Source of the DNA: Hymenobacter cellulosivorans
GTDB lineage: Bacteria; Bacteroidota; Bacteroidia; Cytophagales; Hymenobacteraceae
DNA: 64,000 nucleotides
NCBI RefSeq assembly: GCF_022919135.1
Contig: NZ_CP095049.1
Span: 4,158,501-4,222,500, forward strand
Reading direction: 5' to 3'
Part shown: positions 9,015-18,953 of the stretch, one piece after another
Layout of the letters: the number at the start of each line of letters is the position of its first letter
How positions within the stretch are numbered: the stretch's first letter is position 1
Notes under the pieces: generated by a model
Seen by the model: only the letters and a program-made list of their open reading frames with translations
Told to the model about the DNA's origin: nothing
Database searches by the model: none
Program-made: the position numbers and the translations under genes

Positions 9015-9929
9015 CTACGACAGGGGCTCAGGAGCCGCCGAGGACGCCGGCCGCGACTTATCCTGGGGCAGAGGAATAAAATCGTGGTTGTCGGTAGGCG
9101 GCAGAGCAATGCGGCCCGCGGCCCAGTCGGCCTTGGCCTGCTCGATTCGCTCCTTGCGCGATGACACGAAATTCCACCAGATAAAGCGCGGCCCGAGCTG
9201 TTCACCGCCCAGCAGCATCAGCGTGGTGGCTTCGCGGGCAATGATGACCGGGTCCTGACCCGGCGTGAAGACCAGCAGTTGCCCGGCCGAGTAGAAGTGG
9301 CCGGCTACCTCAATCTGTCCCTTGGCCACGTACGCCCCGCGCTCCTGGTAGCCCTGGGGCAGGCCGAAGCGGGTACCGGGCTGCAGCACCACGTGCAGGT
9401 AAAACAAGGGCGAGTGAGTCCGGACGTCGTTGCGCAGGCCGTAGGCGTCGCCGGCAATCAGGCGCATCCACACGCCGGGCTCGGTGAAGATGGGCAGTTC
9501 CTGGGGCTGGTAGTTGGTAAAGCTCGGGGCCGTTTCCTCGTCGGCTTCGGGCAACGCTACCCAGGTCTGAATCATTTCCAGCTGCCCGCCGGCCAGCGTG
9601 GCCGGGTCCTCAAACCGCTCGGAGTGGGCAATGCCGCTGCCCGCCGTCATCCAGTTGACCTCGCCCGGCCGGATGATCTGCTCCACGCCCAGACTGTCGC
9701 GGTGCATCACCTGGCCCCCAAACAGGTAACTGACCGTGCTCAGGCCGATGTGGGGGTGGGGCAGCACATCCAGGCTTTGCAGCTGGGAAGCTGGCACGCT
9801 GACGGGGCCGGCATGGTCCATAAACACGAACGGACCTACCATGCGCCGCTCCCGAAAGGGCAGAATCCGCTTCACATCGAAGCCGGCGCTGATGGAAGCC
9901 TGGCGGGCATTAATAACTAGGTCGAGCAT
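9015..9929 (-). CDS. Pirin family protein
   Basis: A 304-residue bicupin. The N-terminal cupin has the pirin signature (GPFVFMDHAGP, then LPHPHIGLSTVSYLFGG) with the metal-binding His pair in HPHIG and a further His/Glu set in MHRDSLGVEQIIRPGEVNWMTAG. The C-terminal cupin (LPIFTEPG ... ARGAYVAKG-like segment) is followed by GPRFIWWNFVSSRKERIEQAK, the conserved pirin tail. Pirins are Fe-containing proteins, some with quercetinase activity, others regulatory; the function here is undetermined. The frame is open nine codons further, but MLDLVINARQ at 9929 matches the usual family start. It is a single-gene unit. Confidence 0.88.
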   Translation of the reverse strand: MLDLVINARQASISAGFDVKRILPFRERRMVGPFVFMDHAGPVSVPASQLQSLDVLPHPHIGLSTVSYLFGGQVMHRDSLGVEQIIRPGEVNWMTAGSGIAHSERFEDPATLAGGQLEMIQTWVALPEADEETAPSFTNYQPQELPIFTEPGVWMRLIAGDAYGLRNDVRTHSPLFYLHVVLQPGTRFGLPQGYQERGAYVAKGQIEVAGHFYSAGQLLVFTPGQDPVIIAREATTLMLLGGEQLGPRFIWWNFVSSRKERIEQAKADWAAGRIALPPTDNHDFIPLPQDKSRPASSAAPEPLS

Positions 9930-10173
9930 GAGAGAAGGCCAAAAGGTGGAAGACAAAAGGGTGGCAGCAGGGCTTAAATATGGGTCTCTTCGGCCAAATT
10001 CTGGGCAATTCAGTCGGGGTTGCGCATAAAATAGTCTCCGGGCAGGCTTAGTCTGTTGAGAAAACTAAACAGGAAAAACCACCTGCTGGCCTAATTAAAC
10101 CCGAACGGCCCCCTCGGCCTTGCCAGGGTCAAGGAGGCAGTTTGGGTTACTGAACCGAGCACCCAAGGTACCA

Positions 10174-13146
10174 CTACTCCACGACCAGGCGCTTGGTCAC
10201 GGTGCCCTGGGGAGTGGTTAGGCGCAGGCTGTACAGGCCCGGGGCGACGCCCGTCAGATCCAGGTTGCGCGGGCCGGTGGCCGCGCCCAGTTCAAAAATG
10301 CGTACTACTTGACCCAGGGAGCCAAGCAATGTGGCAACCAAAGGGGGCCGGTGCAGCTCGGCCGGCACTGCCAGCTGGACCACGCCCTGGGCCGGGTTGG
10401 GATACAGCGCTATCTGTTGGCTCAAGCTGGCCGGGGAGGTTCGCAGAATCCGGCTGCGGGTGAAGAGCAGGGAAAAGCGTTGCACAGCTGCCGTGCTGAG
10501 CTGGAAAGAATACGTGGGCTGCTGCGCCAGGTCCTGGGCGCTGCCGGTAATAACGTCGAGCAGGTAGAGGTAGGTGTCGGCGGGCAGATTCAGGCGTTGA
10601 GTGGCCGTAAGGGTATAGGTGCCCGCGCCCGTGCCGCGTACGTCGAGGGGTAGAGTCACCTCGGCGGTACCCAAGGCGGGTAGGCCGCTGATGGCCAATG
10701 GCTCAGGACCGGCCAAGGCTAGGTAGGGCACCCCACTGGTCGGGAGCTTGTGGGCGTCGAAGGCCCGGTCGAAGCCGGTCGAGGCGCCCGCCTGAAAGTA
10801 CACCGTGGCGTTATCGGTGGCCCCGGTGGCCCCGGCCAGCGTTAGTTGCACCAGGGGCCGGGTTTCGGCCGCGGCCGCCGGCGGGTTGGCCGGGTCGTAG
10901 TACTCGGAAAGGCGGGTAGCTTGGGTAAAAGCCACGCTGGCCGGGGTGCTGGCCGCGCTGACCCGCACGAAAAAGCCCTGGCCCGGCAGCAGGTAGCGGG
11001 GACCACCCACGCCGTTCACGTAGCTCTGATAGGTCCCGGCCCCCGGCCCCGTGGGCTGGTACACATATACGGCCGCGTCGAGACCGGTCGTCGTGGCAGC
11101 AGCGGTTACCACGTTCCAGTCGAGGGCGGCGGCGAAGGGGTTGCCCAGCAAATGGTAGCCCGACTGCGGCAAGGTAGCCCGGGTGAGGCCACTGCGGGTG
11201 ACGGTCGTGAAGTTCAGCGGCCCGGTAACGGCCACTGTGGCCGGCCCTGAGGCATCGAGGCGGTAGCCCTGGCCGGCTACAAAGGCGTCGGTCAGGGCGG
11301 ACGGCGAGGCAAAGCCCCGCTCGAAATCGGCGAAGCCATCCACATTGGAGCTAATGCGACTTTGGTCGTAGCTGAATACCGTGGGTAGGGGCGTCACCGG
11401 CGTGGTGCTGGTATTGTACGCCGGATTTACCACCGGTGTAAAGCCCAGGGCGGCCAACTGGCTGAAAGTGGCCGTGCGCACCGGGGCCGCGTAGTAGTGC
11501 CGCCCCGCGCCGGACAGCTGCCGTTCGGCCGTTACGGCACCATTCACGAAGCTGTCGGCGTCGCGCACCACCTGAGCCGTGCTCAGCAGCCGCAACGAGC
11601 CGCCGGCCGCCACCTGCACCTCACTGCTCTGGCTGACTTTGAGCAGCCGCTGCACGCTCACCGGCGCGGCAATATCCACCTGACTTTGCGCCGTCAATTC
11701 CCCCAGCGTCAAGTTAGGTAGGCTAGTGGCCGCTGAGCCATTTACCGCGTGCTGGCCTTCCTCAAACAGTACCGTGCTGGTAAGGGCTAGTGTGAGCGTC
11801 GCGCCGTTGTTGGTCAGGTCGCCGCCCACCAAAAGTGTCGTGCCGGCTGCTTGAACCAGGGTACTGCCGCTGGGTAGGAGCACCGTACCGCTGGTGGTGA
11901 GCCGGGTGGCCGGGGCAGCACTGCTTGTAGCCAAGCTCAGCGTGGCGCCAGTTTGCAGCGTTACAGCGCCGGCCGTTTGGGGGCCGCTTACCACGGGCTG
12001 CCGAGCTACGGCCGGGATAAGCACATCGGTGGTAAGGGTGGGTACCGAGCCGGTGCTCCAGTTGCCCGCCACGTCCCAGGCTGTACTTACCGTCCCGGTC
12101 CAGGTAACGGTTGTGTTGGGCACGGGAGGCGTCGTCAGGTAGATAGGGTCGGTAAAGGTCGAGGACGAGCCGCTGGTGCAGGTGCTAACCAGGTAAATCT
12201 GGTAGAGGGTGTTGGGAGTCAGGCCAGTAAGCAGGACGGGCGAAGCCGTGCCGGTGGCCGTCTGGGGCTGGCCCGTAGCCACATCCGTGTAATTTACCAC
12301 GTAGCTGCTGTTGCCGGAGGCCGGTACAAAGCTCACACTGGCCGTAGTTGCGGAAGTTGCCGTAGCGGCGAGGTTGGTAGCCCGGGGGCAGGAAGCAGGG
12401 GGAGTAAAAGTATATACCTGGCCCGTAGCGGGGCGCTGCGCAATAGTATTAGTCGATACGGTGCTGCTGACCGCGGGAGCTGCCGAGGCGTCGCTGAGCG
12501 ACAGAAACCCGCCGCTGCCGGTCAGGCCAATAGAGGCCGACAGCTGGTTGGCTGGCCCGGGCACCCCGTTGCCCTGCCGGTAGCTGTACTGCACCGCGCC
12601 GGTGGCCTCGAAAAGCCGCACCTGAAAGGAGATAATCGAGCTGGGCTGGTTGGGCCGGTTGCTGGGCCAGCCCCAGTTGCGCCACTCCATCACAAACTCC
12701 CGGTTGGGAGCCGTGCCTAGCGTTGCGTATTGAGCCGAGCTGCTGATGGTAATATCCAGGTCATCCCAGAATGGCGCCAGTAAGGGCAGTGGTAAGCCCC
12801 CATTGGTATTATCCAGGTTGTTGGCAGCCGGATTATTACTCGAAATACTACTCAGGCTAAGCCAGCCGTCGGATGATACAATGAACTGGGAATAGGTACC
12901 GCCTTCATAGGAAAAAGCAAAGCCGATGGGGTAGGGCCGCGAAACGTTGTTATCCTGCATAATATCCTGCGCAAACCCGCTGATGTTGGTCAGGTCCTGG
13001 TAGGGCGCAGTGCTGGCGGCAAAGGCATAGGCCCGGGTCGGGAGCTGCTGGGCCCGGGCCAAGCCGGGTAATAAGCCGCCGAGTACTGCCAGCAAGGATA
13101 GCAGCTGTAACGGTTTGATAATTAAGCAGTGTACGGATTTAGGCAT
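10174..13146 (-). CDS. Large secreted FN3-containing protein with T9SS sorting tail
   Basis: A 990-residue exported protein. The signal peptide (LLSLLAVLGGLLPGLARAQ) is followed by a jelly-roll-like region (about 35-250: ISGFAQDIMQDNN, FIVSSDGWLSLSS, LLAPFWDDLDI), one fibronectin type III domain (about 255-340: CPRATNLAATATSATTASV ... LTPNTLYQIYLVSTC), then Thr/Ser-rich beta-helical or filamentous sequence. The last 75 residues (IALYPNPAQGVVQLAV ... GLYSLRLTTPQGTVTKRLVVE) are a T9SS type A sorting domain. Cell-surface display or release is expected; any adhesive role is inferred from FN3 only. The gene lies between pirin and parC, transcribed against parC. Confidence 0.88.
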   Translation of the reverse strand: MPKSVHCLIIKPLQLLSLLAVLGGLLPGLARAQQLPTRAYAFAASTAPYQDLTNISGFAQDIMQDNNVSRPYPIGFAFSYEGGTYSQFIVSSDGWLSLSSISSNNPAANNLDNTNGGLPLPLLAPFWDDLDITISSSAQYATLGTAPNREFVMEWRNWGWPSNRPNQPSSIISFQVRLFEATGAVQYSYRQGNGVPGPANQLSASIGLTGSGGFLSLSDASAAPAVSSTVSTNTIAQRPATGQVYTFTPPASCPRATNLAATATSATTASVSFVPASGNSSYVVNYTDVATGQPQTATGTASPVLLTGLTPNTLYQIYLVSTCTSGSSSTFTDPIYLTTPPVPNTTVTWTGTVSTAWDVAGNWSTGSVPTLTTDVLIPAVARQPVVSGPQTAGAVTLQTGATLSLATSSAAPATRLTTSGTVLLPSGSTLVQAAGTTLLVGGDLTNNGATLTLALTSTVLFEEGQHAVNGSAATSLPNLTLGELTAQSQVDIAAPVSVQRLLKVSQSSEVQVAAGGSLRLLSTAQVVRDADSFVNGAVTAERQLSGAGRHYYAAPVRTATFSQLAALGFTPVVNPAYNTSTTPVTPLPTVFSYDQSRISSNVDGFADFERGFASPSALTDAFVAGQGYRLDASGPATVAVTGPLNFTTVTRSGLTRATLPQSGYHLLGNPFAAALDWNVVTAAATTTGLDAAVYVYQPTGPGAGTYQSYVNGVGGPRYLLPGQGFFVRVSAASTPASVAFTQATRLSEYYDPANPPAAAAETRPLVQLTLAGATGATDNATVYFQAGASTGFDRAFDAHKLPTSGVPYLALAGPEPLAISGLPALGTAEVTLPLDVRGTGAGTYTLTATQRLNLPADTYLYLLDVITGSAQDLAQQPTYSFQLSTAAVQRFSLLFTRSRILRTSPASLSQQIALYPNPAQGVVQLAVPAELHRPPLVATLLGSLGQVVRIFELGAATGPRNLDLTGVAPGLYSLRLTTPQGTVTKRLVVE

Positions 13147-13685
13147 GGCGACAGTAAATAAGAATAGAAGAATAGATAAATATATATACAGTAACTATAC
13201 CGGTCCAGATAATCTTTTGGAAATCCAATAACCCACCGGGTGCCGCCGCTGAGCTTGCGTGGTCAGCCAAACTAGAACCAGCGCAACAAAGGCGTCTCGT
13301 ATGGTTTGTAAAAACTACTGTGGTTAGCTTTGTTAGATCAGATGAAAGCTTGATTAGTCGTTATTTGTAAGGATTTATAGATGTTATTCTTACCTGTAGA
13401 TTTGCCTTTAGCTAATAAAATTAGGAACTTTATGCACGCTCTGCGCCTTGGAAATATTGCGTTCTGCGCCGCTAACGGTACTTTTGATATTCCTAGGTTC
13501 CGCGGTGGCGGCTTGAGGCGCTGCTGGTTTCATCGTTGCCTTCATTCTACCACCATGAGATAAAGCGTACAGTTTGAGTGCCCGCACCCTTTTTCGGGCG
13601 GGTTTGTTGCGTGAAAAGCCTTCCGGCTCCCCAGGCCGGGAGAGAGGTACAAGAACATAAATCGTGGCAAGCGCCACACCCCACC
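13147..13685. other. AT-rich intergenic region upstream of parC
   Basis: About 540 bases between two divergent genes. The left third is very AT-rich (ATAAATATATATAC near 13172) and must hold the promoter of the T9SS gene; the right part precedes parC. A 60-codon reading frame at 13381 has no support and is not called. Confidence 0.5.
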
Positions 13686-16634
13686 GTGTCAGAAGAGAAG
13701 AACCCCCAAGACCCCAATTCCGAAGAGCAGCCCAACCTGTTTGGCGCCGGCGACTCCTTTGAGTTTGGGTCCGCCACGCCCGAGGATGCCGACGATGCCG
13801 CCGGCGAGGAAGCCCCCGAATTCGTCGTTAGTGAAACCGGCGAGCTGCTGCTGGCTGAGTCGGCCGACGATGTGCAGGCCGTGACCGAGCCCACCCCCGT
13901 GACGGAGGAAACCGAGGAGGAGCCCAAGTTTGCCCCCGGCGAAACGATTCACGACGTGGCCACCGTGGCCGGTATGTACCAGAACTGGTTTCTGGACTAC
14001 GCTTCCTACGTAATTCTGGAGCGGGCGGTGCCCGCCATTGAGGACGGCCTCAAGCCCGTGCAGCGCCGCATTCTGCACGCCATGAAGGAAATGGATGACG
14101 GCCGCTTCAACAAAGTCGCCAACGTCATCGGCCAGACCATGCAGTACCACCCCCACGGCGACGCGTCGATTGGGGATGCTATGGTCAACCTGGGTCAGAA
14201 GGATCTGCTGATCGAAACCCAGGGCAACTGGGGTGATATCCGTACCGGCGACGGGGCGGCCGCGCCACGTTACATCGAAGCCCGCCTCAGCAAGTTTGCC
14301 CTCGACGTGGTCTTCAACCCCGACATCACCGAGTGGCAGATGAGCTACGACGGCCGCAAGCGCGAGCCGACCACGCTGCCAGTGAAGTTTCCGCTGCTGC
14401 TGGCCCAGGGCGTAGAAGGTATTGCCGTGGGCTTGAGCACCAAGATTATGCCCCACAACTTCCGCGAGTTGTGCAAGGCCAGTATCGACGTGCTCCGGGG
14501 CCGGGATATTCAGTTATTTCCCGACTTTCCGACCGGCGGCCTCTGCGACGTAACCAACTACAACGGCGGTTTGCGCGGGGCCAAAATCCGCCTGCGCGCT
14601 ACCATTGAGAAGGTTGATAAGACCATGCTCGTCATTCGCGACATTCCCTACGGCACCACCACCACGGCGCTGATGGAAAGCATCGTGAAGGCCTCGGAAG
14701 CCAATAAAATCAAGATCAAGAAGGTGGTCGACAACACGGCGGCCGACGTGGAAATCCAGGTGCACCTGCCCACGGGCGTGTCGCCGGATTTGACTATGGA
14801 CGCCCTGTACGCCTTCACCGACTGCGAAATCTCCATCTCGCCCAACACCTGCGTGATTATCGAGGAGAAGCCGCGGTTTGTGGGCGTGGAGGACATGCTA
14901 CGCCTGAGCACCCAGAAAACGGTGCGCCTGCTGGAGCGGGAGCTGGAAATTCGCCAGGACGAGCTCCAGGAAAAGTGGCACTCGGCCTCGCTGGAGAAGA
15001 TTTTCATTGAAAACCGCATCTACCGCAAAATCGAGGAGTGCGAAACCTGGCAGGACATTCTCGACACGATTGAGAAGGGCCTGAGCAAGTTTGTGCGCGT
15101 GCAAGGCTCCAAGGCCAAGGCCGACGACCAGCGCATCGTGCTGCGCCGCCCCATCACCGAGGACGACCTGACCCGCCTGACCGAAATCCGCATCAAGCGT
15201 ATCTCCAAGTTCGACGGCTTCAAGGCCGACGAGTACATCCAGAAGCTGGAAACCGAGCTGGCCGAAGTAGCCGACAACCTGGCCAACCTCACCCGCTATG
15301 CCATTGCCTACTTCGACGGCCTGCTCAAAAAGTACGGCGCGGGCCGGGAGCGGAAAACCCAGCTGCGCACCTTCGACGTGGTAACGGCCCAGAAAGTAGC
15401 CGTAGCCAACCAGAAGCTCTACGTCAACCGTCAGGACGGCTTCGTGGGCTACGGCCTCAAGAAGGACGAATTCGTGTGCGACTGCTCCGACCTGGACGAC
15501 ATCATTGCCATCAAGCGCGACGGCACGTTCATGGTCACCAAGATTGCCGAGAAAACCTTTGTGGGCAAGGACATCCTGCACGTGGGCGTCTACAACAAGA
15601 ACGACGACCGGTTGGTGTATAACATGATTTACCTGGACGGCGCCTCGGGCATCAGCTTCGCCAAGCGCTTCCTGGTGACGGGCATCACCCGCGACAAAAC
15701 CTACGACCTGACCAAGGCCACCAAAGGCTCGAAGACGCTGTATCTGACGGCCAACCCTAACTCGGAGTCGGAAATCGTGAGCATCCAGCTTTCGGACAAG
15801 GCCCCGGCCCGGGTTAAGCAGTTCGACTTCGACTTTGCCGAGCTGGCCATCAAGGGCAAGGGCTCCATGGGCAACATCGTGACCAAGCAGCCCATCAAGA
15901 AAATCACCCAGAAAAGCCTCGGCGACTCCACCCTGGGTGGCCGGGAGGTCTTCTTCGACTCCGTGGTGGGCCGCCTCAATACTGCCGGCCACGGCCGCTA
16001 CCTGGGTACTTTCGACACCGATAATACAGTGCTGGTGGTTTACAAGGATGGTTCTTACGAGCTTAAGTCGCCCGACCCGGCCCACCATTTCGACGTGCCC
16101 AACATCGTGCTACTACGCAAGCTGGAGCCCGACACGGTGCTCAGCGCCGTGTACGCCGAGGGTGAAACCAAGACGCACTACATCAAGCGGTTCAAGATTG
16201 AAACCAGCACCCTGGAGAAGCGCTTCGTCTTTATTTCCGAAACCAAAGGCTCCAAACTGCTCTGTGCTACCTGCTTTGGCGAACCCCAGGTGGAAATCAA
16301 GCTGCAACGCGACAAAAAGGCCGACAAGGAAACCGAAAAGCTCCACCTGCACGAGTTTATCGACGTGAAAGGCTGGAAGGCCATGGGCAACAAGCTCAAC
16401 TACTTCAAGATTCACACCGTGACTCTTACTACCGACGAGGGCCCCGAGCCCGAGCGTCGGCAGGTAGCCAAAAAGAAAGGCCCGGCTACTATTCCGCGCC
16501 CGGCCGGAGCCGGTGGAGGGGAGGAAGCTGGTCCGCTACCCGAAATGGCGGGGCCGGTGGATGTTACCAGTGAAGACGTGGAACGGGCCCAGGCCATTCT
16601 GCGCCGCCCCAAAGCTCAGCTAGGCTTGTTTTAA
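13686..16634 (+). CDS. parC: DNA topoisomerase IV subunit A (ParC)
   Basis: DNA-cleaving subunit of a type IIA topoisomerase, about 982 residues. After an acidic, low-complexity N-terminal extension of about 85 residues, the breakage-reunion core begins with ILERAVPAIEDGLKPVQRRILHAM. The active-site tyrosine is in AAPRYIEARLSKFA (about residue 196), preceded by the QTMQYHPHGDASIGDAMVN region. The C-terminal beta-pinwheel shows blades such as YVNRQDGFVGYGLKKDEFV and LDGASGISFAKRFL, with no canonical GyrA box seen, which favours ParC. GTG 13686 (MSEEKNPQDPNSEEQ) is chosen; an upstream in-frame GTG at 13578 would add 36 residues unlike the family. It pairs with ParE at 3493, about 8 kb away. Confidence 0.88.
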   Translation: MSEEKNPQDPNSEEQPNLFGAGDSFEFGSATPEDADDAAGEEAPEFVVSETGELLLAESADDVQAVTEPTPVTEETEEEPKFAPGETIHDVATVAGMYQNWFLDYASYVILERAVPAIEDGLKPVQRRILHAMKEMDDGRFNKVANVIGQTMQYHPHGDASIGDAMVNLGQKDLLIETQGNWGDIRTGDGAAAPRYIEARLSKFALDVVFNPDITEWQMSYDGRKREPTTLPVKFPLLLAQGVEGIAVGLSTKIMPHNFRELCKASIDVLRGRDIQLFPDFPTGGLCDVTNYNGGLRGAKIRLRATIEKVDKTMLVIRDIPYGTTTTALMESIVKASEANKIKIKKVVDNTAADVEIQVHLPTGVSPDLTMDALYAFTDCEISISPNTCVIIEEKPRFVGVEDMLRLSTQKTVRLLERELEIRQDELQEKWHSASLEKIFIENRIYRKIEECETWQDILDTIEKGLSKFVRVQGSKAKADDQRIVLRRPITEDDLTRLTEIRIKRISKFDGFKADEYIQKLETELAEVADNLANLTRYAIAYFDGLLKKYGAGRERKTQLRTFDVVTAQKVAVANQKLYVNRQDGFVGYGLKKDEFVCDCSDLDDIIAIKRDGTFMVTKIAEKTFVGKDILHVGVYNKNDDRLVYNMIYLDGASGISFAKRFLVTGITRDKTYDLTKATKGSKTLYLTANPNSESEIVSIQLSDKAPARVKQFDFDFAELAIKGKGSMGNIVTKQPIKKITQKSLGDSTLGGREVFFDSVVGRLNTAGHGRYLGTFDTDNTVLVVYKDGSYELKSPDPAHHFDVPNIVLLRKLEPDTVLSAVYAEGETKTHYIKRFKIETSTLEKRFVFISETKGSKLLCATCFGEPQVEIKLQRDKKADKETEKLHLHEFIDVKGWKAMGNKLNYFKIHTVTLTTDEGPEPERRQVAKKKGPATIPRPAGAGGGEEAGPLPEMAGPVDVTSEDVERAQAILRRPKAQLGLF

Positions 16635-16644
16635 ATAAAAAAGT

Positions 16645-16672
16645 GCCCCGGTTGAGAAGCCGGGGCCTTTTT
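16645..16672 (+). terminator. Intrinsic terminator of parC
   Basis: Stem GCCCCGG / CCGGGGC with an 8-nt loop followed by five T, ten bases after the stop codon. Confidence 0.85.
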
Positions 16673-16745
16673 GTGTTCTTGCAGAACCAGACCAGATTCG
16701 GTAGCTCCAAGCCCGGGCCGCCGTTGTTCGTTGCTTATCTTTTCA

Positions 16746-17597
16746 ATGCCCGCTTACCCGGTTCGTTACGTTTCCAAATGGTTTCTGCTCCTGCTGCTGA
16801 CGGCAGGAGCGGTGCTGTCGAGCGGTGCCCGGGCGCTGGGCCAGCCCAGCGCTGCCGACATCAGCCGGCTGCTTACCGAGGGCCGGGCGCTGCAGAAGCA
16901 GTATAAGGAGTCGGAGGCCCTGGCCAAGTATGAGCAAGTGCTTAAGCAGGCTCCCGGCAACTACGAGGCGCTCTGGCAGGCCGCCGTGCTGAGCGTGCAC
17001 ATCGGCAACCGCTACACCGACGAAACCCGAAAAGCCGCTTATTTCGCCGCCGCCCGCCTGTATTCGACCCGCTCGTTGGTGGTGCAGCCGGAAGGAGCTG
17101 AGTCGAACTACGCCGAGGCCCTGGCCCTGGTCAACCAGGCGACGCTGCTCAGCGCCCGGGGCCGGCTGGTAGCCTACAAGGAAATGAAGCCCTACACCTT
17201 CAAGGCCGTAGAAAAAGCTCCCAACTGGGCCGATGCCTGGCAGTTGCTGGGCCGCTGGCACTACCGCGTCGACCACTACAACCCGCTGGAGAAGTTCTAC
17301 AGCCAGTTTTTCCTGGGCGGTATGCCTGGCAGTGCCAGTACGCCCAAGGCCATTGAAGCCCTGGTAAAAGCCCACGAGTTGGAGCCCAAGAAGATTCAGT
17401 TCTGCTACGATCTGGCCCGGGTGCACCTCAACCAGGGCCAGCGTACCCGCGCCAGCAACGTGCTACAGGAGGCCGCCCAGCTCACGCCCGTCACGAGTGA
17501 GGAGCTGGAAATGAGCCGCCGCTGCCGTGTCATGCTGATTCAGCTCAACCGGAAAATGCTCAAGCAGCTCCACCAGAAGGTCAAAAAGACACTCTAG
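16746..17597 (+). CDS. Exported TPR-repeat protein
   Basis: A 283-residue protein with a signal peptide (KWFLLLLLTAGAVLSSGARALGQ) and helical repeats of the TPR type: a clear unit at about 45-80 (EGRALQKQYKESEALAKYEQVLKQAPGNYEAL, shown in parts), further degenerate units around WADAWQLLGRWHYRV and at 200-250 (ALVKAHELEPKKIQFCYDLARVHLNQGQRTRA in parts). The arrangement resembles bacterial homologues of the regulator-of-microtubule-dynamics family, but that is a weak fold-level likeness. It is likely periplasmic and a scaffold. ATG 16746 gives the signal peptide. It is followed after 62 bases by another TPR protein. Confidence 0.7.
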   Translation: MPAYPVRYVSKWFLLLLLTAGAVLSSGARALGQPSAADISRLLTEGRALQKQYKESEALAKYEQVLKQAPGNYEALWQAAVLSVHIGNRYTDETRKAAYFAAARLYSTRSLVVQPEGAESNYAEALALVNQATLLSARGRLVAYKEMKPYTFKAVEKAPNWADAWQLLGRWHYRVDHYNPLEKFYSQFFLGGMPGSASTPKAIEALVKAHELEPKKIQFCYDLARVHLNQGQRTRASNVLQEAAQLTPVTSEELEMSRRCRVMLIQLNRKMLKQLHQKVKKTL

Positions 17598-17622
17598 CCG
17601 CCTGCTGCAAGCTGCCGCCGAG

Positions 17623-17630
17623 TATCTTTG
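17623..17630 (+). promoter_or_regulatory. Probable -7 promoter element TATCTTTG
   Basis: Exact match to the Bacteroidota TAnnTTTG consensus, 29 bases before the chosen start of the TPR lipoprotein. No good upstream TTG is seen, so the promoter is moderate. Confidence 0.5.
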
Positions 17631-17659
17631 CGCCAGTGCCGTATTTTTCCCTCTCCACC

Positions 17660-18790
17660 GTGCGTTTCCTTCGTCTCTTTCTGGTTCTGGGTACAGCTGC
17701 CAGCGCGGCGCTGCTGAGCGCCTGCGAGAGTGCGCCGGCCAGCCGGGCCGAAACCATGGTAAACCTGGCCACGGTCCAGAGCGGCCCCCAGATTCAGGCC
17801 CAGGAGCTCGAAGGCGCCATTGCCCGCCAGCCCCGCAATGCCTCGCTCTACGCCCGCCGGGCCGCTTTTCGCCTCGACGCAGGCCAGGTAGTGGCCGCGC
17901 TGCAAGACATCGACCGGGCCATTGACCTTGATGACGCGCCGGGGGAGTTCTATTTCACCAAGGCCCGGGCCCTGCGCGCCCAAAACCGCCTGCCCGCGAC
18001 GTTGGCCGCCGCCCAAGAGGCTTCCCGCCGCGGCTTTTCCTCGCCTGAGCTCAACCTGCTCGTGGGCGAAACCCAGCTGGCCTCCCGACACTACCAGGAG
18101 GCCATCGACCAGCTCGACCGGACCCTGCAGCAGGAGCCCGATCATGCCGGGGCCCTGTTTTACAAGGGAGTAGCCTACCTGGCTCTGACCGACACCGTGC
18201 AGGCTCTGCAGTACCTGCGTGCCAGCATTGCCCGCGACCCGCGCCAGCCCGAAACCCTGCACCAGCTAGCTTTCCTGTCGAATGCCTACCGCCTGCCTGC
18301 CGAAGCGCTGGCCTATACCCAGCGTGGGCTGAAGCTGGCGCCTACCTACGGCCTGCTCTGGTACGACCACGGCCGGCAGTTTGAGTTGCAAAACCAGCCT
18401 GATAGCGCCCTGCGCTGTTATTCGCGGGCCATTCAGCTCGATACTACGCTCTACCGCGCCGACTACCGCCTGGCCCTGGCCGCCTTCAAGCAGCGCCGCT
18501 ACGCCGTGGCCATTCCCCACCTGCAGCGGGCCGTGCGCCGGGCCCCCCGCCTGCCCGAAGCCCGCCCGATGCTGGCCGAAAGCTTCGAAAGCGTGGGCCG
18601 CCCCGCCGACGCGTTGGCTCAGTACCGGCTGCTGGTAGCGGAAAACCCCGGCAACCGCCACTGGACCTACAAAGTCTGGAAAGCCGGCGAAAAGGCCCGC
18701 CAGCTGCGCGCTGACTCGCTCTACCGCCGCCGACCCGTGGAGCCCATTGCGCCCTTGGTGCAGCGTTTCAAGCCGTCAGTAATTAACTAA
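17660..18790 (+). CDS. TPR-repeat lipoprotein
   Basis: About 376 residues. N-terminal lipoprotein signal MRFLRLFLVLGTAASAALLS followed by the lipidated Cys of LLSAC. At least seven TPR units follow, for example NASLYARRAAFRLDAGQVVA, PDHAGALFYKGVAYLALTD, PTYGLLWYDHGRQFELQ and RADYRLALAAFKQRRYAVA, so it is probably an envelope-anchored protein-interaction scaffold. An alternative in-frame GTG at 17636 lies only 5 bases after the -7 box, so 17660 is preferred because it leaves a leader and gives a standard lipoprotein signal. It forms a pair with the preceding TPR gene but has its own promoter box. Confidence 0.72.
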   Translation: MRFLRLFLVLGTAASAALLSACESAPASRAETMVNLATVQSGPQIQAQELEGAIARQPRNASLYARRAAFRLDAGQVVAALQDIDRAIDLDDAPGEFYFTKARALRAQNRLPATLAAAQEASRRGFSSPELNLLVGETQLASRHYQEAIDQLDRTLQQEPDHAGALFYKGVAYLALTDTVQALQYLRASIARDPRQPETLHQLAFLSNAYRLPAEALAYTQRGLKLAPTYGLLWYDHGRQFELQNQPDSALRCYSRAIQLDTTLYRADYRLALAAFKQRRYAVAIPHLQRAVRRAPRLPEARPMLAESFESVGRPADALAQYRLLVAENPGNRHWTYKVWKAGEKARQLRADSLYRRRPVEPIAPLVQRFKPSVIN

Positions 18791-18953
18791 GTCGGCTGGC
18801 GCACTGGAGCTCGGGAACCGACAAGTGTTAGGTAATCAAAGCCGAAAAATCTTAGTCCATATCGGGCCAATTCTATGCTTAGCCGCTAAAAACCGCCCCA
18901 AGCTGCTAACTTGCGGGCTAACGCTGTTTGTATAGCTACTTTATTTCCCACTC

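Noticed and set aside
13381..13563. 60-codon frame upstream of parC
   Set aside because: No family likeness, no promoter or terminator support.
14898..16088. 396-codon minus-strand reading frame
   Set aside because: Antisense shadow of parC.
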